Origin: JAICMB01 sp035295125
GTDB taxonomy: Bacteria; Acidobacteriota; Terriglobia; Bryobacterales; Bryobacteraceae
Assembly: GCA_035295125.1 (NCBI GenBank)
Contig: DATGJP010000056.1
Location: 165,051-229,050 of the forward strand
Reading direction: 5' to 3'
DNA length: 64,000 nt
Shown here piece by piece: positions 9,801 through 15,918 of this stretch (positions within the stretch are counted from its first letter, which is position 1; every line of letters starts with the position of its first letter). A program made the position numbers and the translations under genes. Below the pieces are notes generated by a model, which was given only the letters and a program-made list of their open reading frames with translations, made no database searches and was not told the DNA's origin.

Positions 9801-9953
9801 CAGGTCCACGAGTACCTCCTGCACGTTTGCGGGGATGTTCGTGGTTGATGCCGCAGGCGCCGGACTCGCGGGGGTTGACGTCTGCGCCGTGCACTGGATT
9901 GCTCCAAAACAAAACGGCAGCGTCAACGCGATTGAGCGGCTTACTCTGTGCAC
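6888..9953 (-). CDS. VWFA-related acidobacterial domain protein, exported
   Basis: 1021 residues starting at GTG 9953, with GGGAGG about four bases upstream. The N-terminus is a Sec signal (RSIALTLPFCFGAIQCTAQ). The next 50 residues (VQEVLVDLVARDKKGNLVGNL...DLQITDDGVPVKI) are the hallmark of the acidobacterial VWFA-related family. A von Willebrand A-like domain follows with VIVYFCESLPLTEGTKEALS near residue 265 and a Ser/Gly/Asn-rich linker near residue 350. The C-terminal 250 residues form an extra beta-rich domain (FTCIQKTRRLIDP, then lipoprotein-like strands). Function is unknown; surface or periplasmic protein binding is the usual guess. It stands alone between convergent neighbours. Confidence 0.88.
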   Translation of the reverse strand: MHRVSRSIALTLPFCFGAIQCTAQTSTPASPAPAASTTNIPANVQEVLVDLVARDKKGNLVGNLEPGDLQITDDGVPVKIKDLRYVNGGSSGGTAPHAQGGQQAQLMRVVSMVFENVGNESARLAREAADEMLKTAPDADVYFAVFQVSGRLRLLQPWTTDRAVVHRAVDAATLGARNHSNFDAQAAERTLLSSYGSSGNDTNQLLQGNASLGSTPMGGPSFAPTMIQMLQQSEQIARDQQARPSLAALLALSQQQSGLPGRKVIVYFCESLPLTEGTKEALSAVTTAANRSNVSVYTVDVGGLSTQNQTEAGNQMLATAAQASRYSIAMSSGPTVFNGPPQSGGGGSNPNTAPQGAQDLFRLSDRARDAIVSSSQSSLIDLARSTGGIYIGNSNDLRKPARRLMDNVASYYEASYVPESPKYDGRFHPLVVKVMRKDVSVQARNGYVALPPGTPADMQPWEASMLKYFSDANPPAQVEFRWRVAQFSRTAEGTMASLVIELPLRQLDYREDGNTNMFELHPTVLALLKDESGKVVHKFSQDLPYRSAKQAMEAVRDSAYTLQRSFTAKPGQYELEIAVSDALGGKVGVRRETVSIPSIRPGLGLSTVALVRRCESLPDTAAGELFRYRNVRVVPSLDERVSKEKVHDIPAFLVVYPDAASSAKTKLELELSWQGKSLGRFPLDLPAPNGAAIPYMASIPSGTLRPGNYELSAIVTQGTQVSVQKTTFTLEGPEPPAAEVAASLGKGVVAASTGQAEETHSAEDALPEGTLGATIAITPIENAAHPAPDEEKRILDIARQRALEYGSTIPNFTCIQKTRRLIDPAGSNKWRVSDNMTELLRYIDHEEVRQPLEANGVKIESPRANLRGFLSTGEFSLLPESIFSPEAKAAFTWKDQANIGNHPCHIFSFHVDAKLSKYALRAGPNGNFKRNVAFHGLVYIDSNSFAIRRISIEAENVPADFPIQASSMSMNYDVMQLGEHEYMLPVAAEVLARTGKRRLVRNEINFRDYRRFGSESTVAFH

Positions 9954-10135
9954 GGCACCTCCCGGAATCAGGTAGACGCAAGACGGAATCGCAACACCTC
10001 CATGAACTAACTGTTTGAAGTCGCGACCGCGAACTGCTTCGTTGTTTATTCTATCTCCCAGCCGCTGGTGGCTGCTCCGAAACCCGGCGCGATTTCAAGG
10101 TAATTCCCGGCTGTCAACGACATGTATGCGGTAAC

Positions 10136-10175
10136 GCAGCCTTCAGGCTGCCCATGTGCCGGCTGAAGCCAGCGG
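10136..10175. repeat. tandem hairpins downstream of the thiE-like gene
   Basis: A perfect 6 bp stem GCAGCC-TTCA-GGCTGC (10136-10151) is followed closely by an imperfect hairpin containing CCGGCTGAAGCC (10159-10170). They lie just past the stop of the leftward thiE-like gene and upstream of the GTG of the VWFA gene. No T-run follows on either strand, so it is either a weak terminator or a dispersed palindromic repeat. Similar hairpins occur at 61230-61250. Confidence 0.4.
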
Positions 10176-10186
10176 TACTGCCACAT

Positions 10187-10705
10187 TCAGCCGGCCAGGA
10201 AGAAACGGATCCCGGCGATGCCTTGCGCACCGGCTTCGGCACAAAGCGCTTCGTTTTCCGCCGTAATGCCACCGAGAGCGTACACCGGGATGCGCGCGGA
10301 TTCGGCGGCTTCACGCAGCGCGGCAAGCCCTACGGGTTCACCCTTACCCGGTGACGCGAATACCGGACCAAAGACGGCGAAGTCCGCTCCCTCACGCTCG
10401 GCCTCCTCAAGCTCACCGATTGTGTGGCACGAAGATCCGATCAGGAACGGTGGGCTGAACCGTGAACGGAATGGCGCTATTGGTGAATTCGAGGGCAGAT
10501 GCACGCCCCCGGCGCCGCACACCACCGCGACGTCCGCCCGCGTGTTCACGATAATGCGCTTTCCGGCGATCGCGACCGCCTTCTCCACCAACCGATATAG
10601 CGCTCGTCCAGACAACTCTTTCGCCCGGATCTGAATCATCGCCGTATCGAGGTCGAGCGCCCGCCGCACAACGTCCAGGGAATCGGTAATGCAGTAGCGC
10701 TTCAT
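10187..10705 (-). CDS. ThiE/TenI-like thiamine-phosphate synthase family protein
   Basis: 172 residues. TIM-barrel signatures of the ThiE/TenI family: QIRAKELSGRALYRLV near residue 25, VHLPSNSPI, IGSSCHTIGELEEAEREGAD, then FGPVFASPGKG near residue 120, and PVYALGGI. ThiE joins HMP-PP and THZ-P to make thiamine phosphate; TenI is a thiazole tautomerase. The protein is short for ThiE, so TenI-type activity or a related role is possible. Its ATG at 10705 overlaps the modC stop by four bases (ATGA), so it is translationally coupled to a molybdate transporter. That partnership is odd, since no other thiamine gene is nearby. Confidence 0.75.
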   Translation of the reverse strand: MKRYCITDSLDVVRRALDLDTAMIQIRAKELSGRALYRLVEKAVAIAGKRIIVNTRADVAVVCGAGGVHLPSNSPIAPFRSRFSPPFLIGSSCHTIGELEEAEREGADFAVFGPVFASPGKGEPVGLAALREAAESARIPVYALGGITAENEALCAEAGAQGIAGIRFFLAG

Positions 10706-11772
10706 ATGACGCGGAGTGAGGCTGGAGGAAACTCGATCAACCACTCCTTTGCGCGCTCACTGCCGTTGAATTGCGCGTGCGGCATTTCGGCGGCGAGATC
10801 TTCGGCGAAATCCAGCCGCAGGCTACCCGGGCGGTCGATCACGTTCTCCAGTGTGGCCGGTATCTGGTTCGGTCCTGGTTTGCCTTCCCGGGGCATTGCC
10901 CGGACCTCGTCACGACGAATGCACATCCATACTTTGTCGCCGATCAGGTGACCAGGAATGTAGAGTCCGGTAAGGTCGAATTCCTTATACCGCAGGCGGC
11001 TGGAATTACGGCTGGGATCCAGGGCCTTGATCTCCACCGGCAGGAGATTATACAAGCCGAGCAGTCGCGCCACCTCGACACTAGCGGGCTGCTCGATCAC
11101 AGTGCGCGGCGGCCCGCTCTGCACGATTCGCCCGTCCCGAACGACCAACATCTCGTCGCCAAGTTGGAAGCCTTCGTCGAGGTCATGGGTGACCAGCAGA
11201 ACCGGAATTCGGAAATCGGCGCGAACCTCGCGCAAAATGGAGTAAAGTTCCTCGCGCAGGGGAGCGTCCAACCCCCGCGCCGGTTCATCGAGCAGCAGAA
11301 ACCGTGGTGAGGCGATCAGCGCGCGCGCTATGGAACAGCGCTGTTTCTGGCCGCCTGAAACCTGGTGCGGCCTGCGTCCCGGGACATCGCCGAGGCGGAA
11401 CTTCTCGATCATCTCGTTCACCTTCCGGTGGCGTTCGAGTCGCGGCAGCCGCTCGGCGGCAAATTGCAGGTTCTGGCGTAGCGTCATGTGCGGGAACAGG
11501 GCGTAGTTCTGGAAGACGTAGCCGCAGCGTCGATTTCGTGCCGGCACATGCACACCGGTCGCGCCGTCGAACAGGATGTCGTCGTCGAGCATAATGCGTC
11601 CTTCATCGGGACGGACAAATCCTGCAATGCAATCGAGCGCCAGCGTCTTTCCGGAGCCGCTCGGACCGAAGAGCACAGTGATAGCCGAGCCGGCCTGCAA
11701 ATCGACATCCAGCGTGAAGCCGGCGGAATCGCGTCCCGCCGGAAACTGCTTCCGAATTCGCGCCCGGATCAT
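10702..11772 (-). CDS. modC: molybdate ABC transporter ATP-binding protein ModC
   Basis: 356 residues. The ATPase domain shows Walker A GPSGSGKT near residue 36, Q-loop GYVFQNYALFPHMT, signature VSGGQKQR near residue 141 and Walker B FLLLDEPARGLD, followed by the switch His in VTHDLDE. After residue 230 comes a C-terminal extension (LLPVEIKAL..., then ATLENVIDRPG) consistent with a TOBE/molybdate-binding-type regulatory domain. It energises ModB for molybdate (possibly tungstate or sulfate) import. It overlaps modB by four bases upstream and the thiE-like gene by four downstream. Confidence 0.85.
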   Translation of the reverse strand: MIRARIRKQFPAGRDSAGFTLDVDLQAGSAITVLFGPSGSGKTLALDCIAGFVRPDEGRIMLDDDILFDGATGVHVPARNRRCGYVFQNYALFPHMTLRQNLQFAAERLPRLERHRKVNEMIEKFRLGDVPGRRPHQVSGGQKQRCSIARALIASPRFLLLDEPARGLDAPLREELYSILREVRADFRIPVLLVTHDLDEGFQLGDEMLVVRDGRIVQSGPPRTVIEQPASVEVARLLGLYNLLPVEIKALDPSRNSSRLRYKEFDLTGLYIPGHLIGDKVWMCIRRDEVRAMPREGKPGPNQIPATLENVIDRPGSLRLDFAEDLAAEMPHAQFNGSERAKEWLIEFPPASLRVI

Positions 11773-12452
11773 AACGGCGTCTGCCGGGGACCAAACGGAT
11801 TGGTCGCAAAACGGTTGGCCAGGCTGAGAATCACGAGCGCTACGGCCGATATCACCAGCACCATCATCCGCGCCGCCGCGCCATTGCCGGATTCCACGGC
11901 GTCGTAGATTGCGAGCGCTATGGTCTGAGTGCGGCCGGGAATGTTGCCGGCGATCATGAGCGTAATTCCGAAGTCCCCCAAGGCCCGCGCAAAGGCCAGC
12001 GCGGCGGCCGCAAGAATCGACCGGCGCGTCAAGGGTAGCGTGACCCGCCAGAAGAGCCTCATCTCCGATGCACCCAGATTTCGCGCCGCCCGCTCGAAAG
12101 AGTGGTCGACGCTCTCAAAAGCCGCGCGAGCGGACTTGATCAAAAGCGGTGTGGAGTGAAACAAAGCGGCGACAACCGCAGCCTGCCACGTGAAGACCAG
12201 GGGAGTTCCGAAGGCCCACTCGTAGACCTTGCCGAGTGGACTCGCGCGGCCGAACGTGACGAGCAGGTAGTAGCCGAGAACGGTCGGAGGAAGGACCAAT
12301 GGCAGCGTAATCGCGGCGTCCACTATCTCCTTCCCGCGAAACTTACGATTCGCGAGAGCCCAGGCCAGCCACAACCCAAGGACGAGGGCGATTGTGGTGG
12401 AAATCGCAGCGACGCGGAGGCTGAGCCAGAGCGGAAACCAGTCGATGGCCAT
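11769..12452 (-). CDS. modB: molybdate ABC transporter permease ModB
   Basis: 227 residues with five or six membrane helices. The CysT/ModB permease signature RAARNLGASEMRLFWRVTLPL, the EAA loop, sits near residues 143-163, and LPLVLPPTVLGYYLL near residue 50 is typical of ModB. It is the first gene of a modB-modC-thiE-like operon with ATGA overlaps at both junctions. No modA (periplasmic binding protein) lies in the window on either side, so the binding protein must be encoded elsewhere or be dispensable. Confidence 0.87.
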   Translation of the reverse strand: MAIDWFPLWLSLRVAAISTTIALVLGLWLAWALANRKFRGKEIVDAAITLPLVLPPTVLGYYLLVTFGRASPLGKVYEWAFGTPLVFTWQAAVVAALFHSTPLLIKSARAAFESVDHSFERAARNLGASEMRLFWRVTLPLTRRSILAAAALAFARALGDFGITLMIAGNIPGRTQTIALAIYDAVESGNGAAARMMVLVISAVALVILSLANRFATNPFGPRQTPL

Positions 12453-12730
12453 CCGGGAAACTTGATTCTAGCAATCCGCTTCGCCAGGAATCGCCGGCCG
12501 TCGAGGACAGAGATCTGCCCGTGTACTGCAATTTCTCGAAAACGGCGAGTCTGATTGATCTTGTGATGCAGGCTGTTAGCCTGCGGCGGGTTGTTAACCC
12601 GCCCGCCGGACTATTCGGTTAAGAGAAACTAGGCGAACTCAGCCGGCTCCGTTACCGCGCTCATCCACTTTCGTCGACCAGCGCTCCACGGCGACCCGCG
12701 AAAAAACACAAAATCCGGTGTTGTGGGAAT
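12453..12730. other. intergenic region upstream of modB
   Basis: About 280 bp between modB and the leftward hypothetical gene. It contains repeat copy A (12564-12603) and an AT-richer stretch near 12700. No convincing ORF, and no recognisable molybdenum-cofactor riboswitch by eye. Confidence 0.4.
12564..12603. repeat. paired-hairpin repeat, copy A
   Basis: Forty bases made of two adjacent palindromes: GCAGGCTGTTAGCCTGC, then GGCGGGTTGTTAACCCGCC. Copy B (32597-32636, opposite strand) matches at 37 of 40 positions by hand alignment. Copy C (46542-46582) is a more diverged relative. All three are intergenic, so this is a REP-like dispersed element. It could also act as a transcript end or mRNA stabiliser. 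Confidence 0.75.
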
Positions 12731-13474
12731 TCACTCGGGAAATATCTCGGTTGCGGCCTCCGCTTGCGACGGGTGGAGTCCCATGACACCATCATTGTGA
12801 ACCGAGCAAACTAATCCGCGCTCACTTCCGTCATGCGTGCCGCGATGATCGTGCACCTGCACGCACGAATGGAGATTGAGCATGGCAATCAGCCTTTCGC
12901 AATCCAGTACGACATTGAAGTAGACCCAGATGTGACAGTTCTGCGACCAGGGCTGCCCGATATAGTTCGGATATTTGCCCCGATGACGCAGGGCATTTTC
13001 CACCGGGAGCAAATGCTCGCAGATGCCAGTGTCGCGGGACAGTTCTTCGGCGGCGGCTGTGTTTCCGGAGCGTCGACATAAAGATGAAAGGCTGTCGCGC
13101 ACCTCCAGGCACCGACGATCGTCGACGGGAAAGCGATCGCAAACATACGCGTACACTTTCAGCTTCAGTGGGAAGGCATCATCCAGCCGATCGAGTGACG
13201 CCAGCACGTTAGCCAGGTTGTCCGCTGCTGCGATGGCCGGTCCGGATTCAGGACCGGCGAGTTCCGTAAGGAGACGGAACACTGCTTCAAAGTAAGGGAC
13301 CGACGCGGCCGCCTGGCTCCTGTTCGCAAAGAACCCGCGCCAGGCAGCGACGCTCCGGCCAACATCCTCAAGCTCCAGCGGTGATTTTGTAGCGGCGGAC
13401 CGCAATTGTTCGCCGGCAACGGAAATCGCCGCCTCGAAACTGCCCAGGTTAAGAAGTCGGGTAAGCTCAGTCAT
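12731..13474 (-). CDS. hypothetical protein with TPR-like helices
   Basis: 247 residues from ATG 13474; an upstream in-frame GTG at 13573 would add 33 residues with no known pattern. The first 170 residues are helical and repetitive (FEAAISVAGEQLRSAAT, then PYFEAVFRLLTELAG, then DDAFPLKLKVYAYVCDRF), similar to TPR solenoids. The rest is a compact Cys/His-rich region (SQNCHIWVYFNVVLDCERL, VQVHDHRGTH) that I do not recognise. No signal or membrane segment. It is divergent from an AraC regulator, which might control it. Confidence 0.6.
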   Translation of the reverse strand: MTELTRLLNLGSFEAAISVAGEQLRSAATKSPLELEDVGRSVAAWRGFFANRSQAAASVPYFEAVFRLLTELAGPESGPAIAAADNLANVLASLDRLDDAFPLKLKVYAYVCDRFPVDDRRCLEVRDSLSSLCRRSGNTAAAEELSRDTGICEHLLPVENALRHRGKYPNYIGQPWSQNCHIWVYFNVVLDCERLIAMLNLHSCVQVHDHRGTHDGSERGLVCSVHNDGVMGLHPSQAEAATEIFPE

Positions 13475-13608
13475 CGATGCGCAATCGCTATTGTCCCCTG
13501 AGTCCGTGCCGGCGGAGAGGAAAGAGCGGCCAGGATTCTTGAACCTCCGGCTTCTATAATGCGGATGAGACACTGGTTACGTTTTCCCAAGCGCCACGTC
13601 TCAAATGT

Positions 13609-14457
13609 GTGTCCACGCAAATGAGCCAGTCATGCGTCGAACCAGTCCCGGCAATCAAGGGTATTCAGGTTCTGCGTGCTGAGACATTGCCTGGCGTGAT
13701 TTTCTATCGCGGGAATGAGATCAGCCATCGTTACCCCCGGCATTGGCACGACGAACTGCATGTTTGTAAATACCACGCCGGTACAGGCTATCTGCGCTAC
13801 AAAGGCAACTCCTATCAGAGCTGCCCGGGCGACCTGGCCGTTACTGCTCCTGGTGAGGTCCACGAGAACTGGGTCGTGCCAGGCGCGAGCGTCAGCTTCC
13901 ACAGCGTGTACATCCCTGTTCCTCTGCTTCACTCCGCTTTTCAACAGCTCGGCACGAAGCAGCGAGGATTGACTTTTGGCGTGGGTTTTCTCCCGGCCGG
14001 CGACACCGGCCGGTGGCTTGTCGCCGCTTATCAAGCCATTGAAGACGCCGCTTCGCCACTGGCCTGCGAGGATCGGTGGCTCGGCTTCCTGTTGTCTTTG
14101 ATCCGGCAGTGTTCAGATTCCGAACCAATGCCCGCGTCTATCGGCCAGGATCGGAAGTGCGTGCGGAAGGTGCGCGAATACATTGATGCCCACTTCACGC
14201 GATCGATTTCAATGGGCGAACTGGCCGGCGCTGTTGGATTGAGCATGTTTCATCTCCATCGTATGTTTCGCGCGACTACCGGTATCCCTCCGCACGAATA
14301 CCAGATCCAGCTTCGGATCAATCATGCGAAACGACTGTTACAGAGAGGACACCGTCCAGTGGATGTAGCACTGTCCAGCGGGTTCAGCGACCAAAGCCAT
14401 CTCACCAGGCATTTTAAGCGCCTCGTCGGTATCACTCCCGCCAAATTTTCGGCCTGA
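13609..14457 (+). CDS. AraC-family transcriptional regulator
   Basis: 282 residues. The N-terminal half is an AraC-type cupin sensor (SHRYPRHWHDELHVCKYHAG near residue 40, a metal/ligand-like His pattern). The C-terminal 100 residues carry two helix-turn-helix units: ISMGELAGAVGLSMFHLHRMFRATTG and the AraC signature RRGHRPVDVALSSGFSDQSHLTRHFKR-like stretch near residues 245-270. The effector is unknown. GTG 13609 is the longest start; ATG 13621 (MSQSC) is equally possible. It lies divergent from the hypothetical gene at 13474 and upstream of a secreted metallo-beta-lactamase-fold gene, either of which could be its target. Confidence 0.87.
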   Translation: MSTQMSQSCVEPVPAIKGIQVLRAETLPGVIFYRGNEISHRYPRHWHDELHVCKYHAGTGYLRYKGNSYQSCPGDLAVTAPGEVHENWVVPGASVSFHSVYIPVPLLHSAFQQLGTKQRGLTFGVGFLPAGDTGRWLVAAYQAIEDAASPLACEDRWLGFLLSLIRQCSDSEPMPASIGQDRKCVRKVREYIDAHFTRSISMGELAGAVGLSMFHLHRMFRATTGIPPHEYQIQLRINHAKRLLQRGHRPVDVALSSGFSDQSHLTRHFKRLVGITPAKFSA

Positions 14458-14576
14458 TCAGCGTCGTTTTCGCGCGACAGCAAGAACGTGCAAGACGCTC
14501 CGGCTTGCCGCCCCTATCATGAACCCTGTTCCAGGGGACCGCATGGACGGGTTGGGACGGACTGAGATGGAGTTTC

Positions 14577-15692
14577 ATGATCTTTTGGCTTAAGCCTTCC
14601 CGGCACAGCGTTGTGGGTGCGCTTTCAATCGTTGGGATATTCGTTTGCACTGCGTGCCCCGCGTTTTCGGCCGACAAACTGCCCTCTGCCGACGGCCGAA
14701 ACATCGAGAAAGTGGAGATCGCACCCGGCATTTATCAATTCATGACTCTGCGGGATAGCTACGTCCGCCAACTCAATTCGGTGGCGATCGTGAACGAGAA
14801 CGATGTGCTGGTGTTTGATACGAACACACGGCCTTCCAGCGCACAACTGATCCTCGACGAAATACGCCGGCTCACGAGCAAGCCAGTGCGTTATGTGGTG
14901 AACTCGCATTGGCACCCTGACCATTGGTCGGGAAACGAAGTGTACTTGAAGGCGTTCCCTGACTTGCAGATCATTGCGTCGGAACAGATGCTTGGGTACA
15001 TGCTCAACACCGCGAACGCGTGGCCCCGCCGTTTCCAGAACAACCTCAAGCAACTGCGGAACAGGCTGGAAAAGGAGGTCGCCACTGGGAAGAAGGACGA
15101 TGGATCGCCGTTGACAGCGGAAGGACGCATGGAAGATGAGGAGGATGTAAAGAACTATGCCAGCCTCACAGATGAGCAGGTTCGGCTGAAGCACATCTTT
15201 CCCAATCTCACGTACACCGGCAAGCTGGCATTCGTGCATGGCGGCCGCGAATTCCGCTTCATGAGCGTGACGGGTGATGCCGACGGCACCACCGTGCTTT
15301 ATCTTCCGCGTGAGAAGGTGCTCATTACGGGCGACGTCATCTCCTACCCCATCCCGTACTTCACGCCTCCGCCGGGCCGCCACGCCGCAAGTCTCAGGGA
15401 ACTTGCGCAGTTGGACACCGGCGTGATCGTCCCGGGACACGGGCCGGCATTTCGCAACAAAGACTTTCTCCATCTGGAACTTCAGCTCCTGGAAACTGTC
15501 ATCGCCGGTGTTCGCGGAGAACTGCGGAAAGGGGCGCTGGCCCTGGCCGATATTCAGGCCGTCGTGACCGCCGAAAGCCTGCGGGAAAAGTTCACCCACA
15601 ATGATCCTGACCTCGACGCACGGTTCCGCGAACGGGTCAAGTTCCTGGTGAAGATCGCCATCCGCGAAGAAGTGGATAACAAGGACTACTGA
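14577..15692 (+). CDS. secreted metallo-beta-lactamase-fold hydrolase
   Basis: 371 residues. An N-terminal signal peptide (about residues 1-31, cleaved after PAFSA) predicts export. The metal-binding HxHxDH motif is NSHWHPDHWSGN near residue 105, followed later by a His in VHGGREF, an Asp in LITGDV near residue 258 and a His in VPGHGPAF near residue 290, so both zinc sites look intact. The substrate is unknown; the family includes lactonases, hydrolases and beta-lactamases. A degenerate second copy of the same fold follows at 15694. GAGATGGAG lies just before the ATG. Confidence 0.85.
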   Translation: MIFWLKPSRHSVVGALSIVGIFVCTACPAFSADKLPSADGRNIEKVEIAPGIYQFMTLRDSYVRQLNSVAIVNENDVLVFDTNTRPSSAQLILDEIRRLTSKPVRYVVNSHWHPDHWSGNEVYLKAFPDLQIIASEQMLGYMLNTANAWPRRFQNNLKQLRNRLEKEVATGKKDDGSPLTAEGRMEDEEDVKNYASLTDEQVRLKHIFPNLTYTGKLAFVHGGREFRFMSVTGDADGTTVLYLPREKVLITGDVISYPIPYFTPPPGRHAASLRELAQLDTGVIVPGHGPAFRNKDFLHLELQLLETVIAGVRGELRKGALALADIQAVVTAESLREKFTHNDPDLDARFRERVKFLVKIAIREEVDNKDY

Positions 15693-15693
15693 T

Positions 15694-15858
15694 GAGTCGC
15701 ACATCCCGAAACGCGCTGAGGACAATGCACCTGACGGAAACGTCAGTGGGAATACGACGGTCATCATCGGCGACCGTGAGGTGTTCGTCGTGGACTCGTG
15801 TTTTCAACTTTCCGCCGCTCGATCCGATATCCGGCTCATTCGCCAATGGACTCCCAAA
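15694..15858 (+). pseudogene. truncated, frameshifted second metallo-beta-lactamase gene
   Basis: In the frame beginning near 15694, the sequence reads GNVSGNTTVIIGDREVFVVD followed by SCFQLSAARSDIRLIRQWTPK. This is the N-terminal strand pair and helix that precede the HxHxDH motif in metallo-beta-lactamase-fold proteins. It stops resembling the family right after WTPK (15858), so the metal site is missing. An ATG at 15692 overlaps the upstream stop as TGATG, but it is in a different frame from the recognisable segment. I infer an old coupled tandem gene that lost its 3' end and gained a frameshift. Confidence 0.65.
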
Positions 15859-15918
15859 ATAAGGTCCGCTCACAACGAGGCTATGAACAATGCTTTGCCG
15901 CCACCTCGATCGGCACCG

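Noticed and set aside
14625..15767. Leftward 380-codon frame opposite the metallo-beta-lactamase gene
   Set aside because: It is the mirror of a gene with strong zinc motifs, and its translation has no family pattern.
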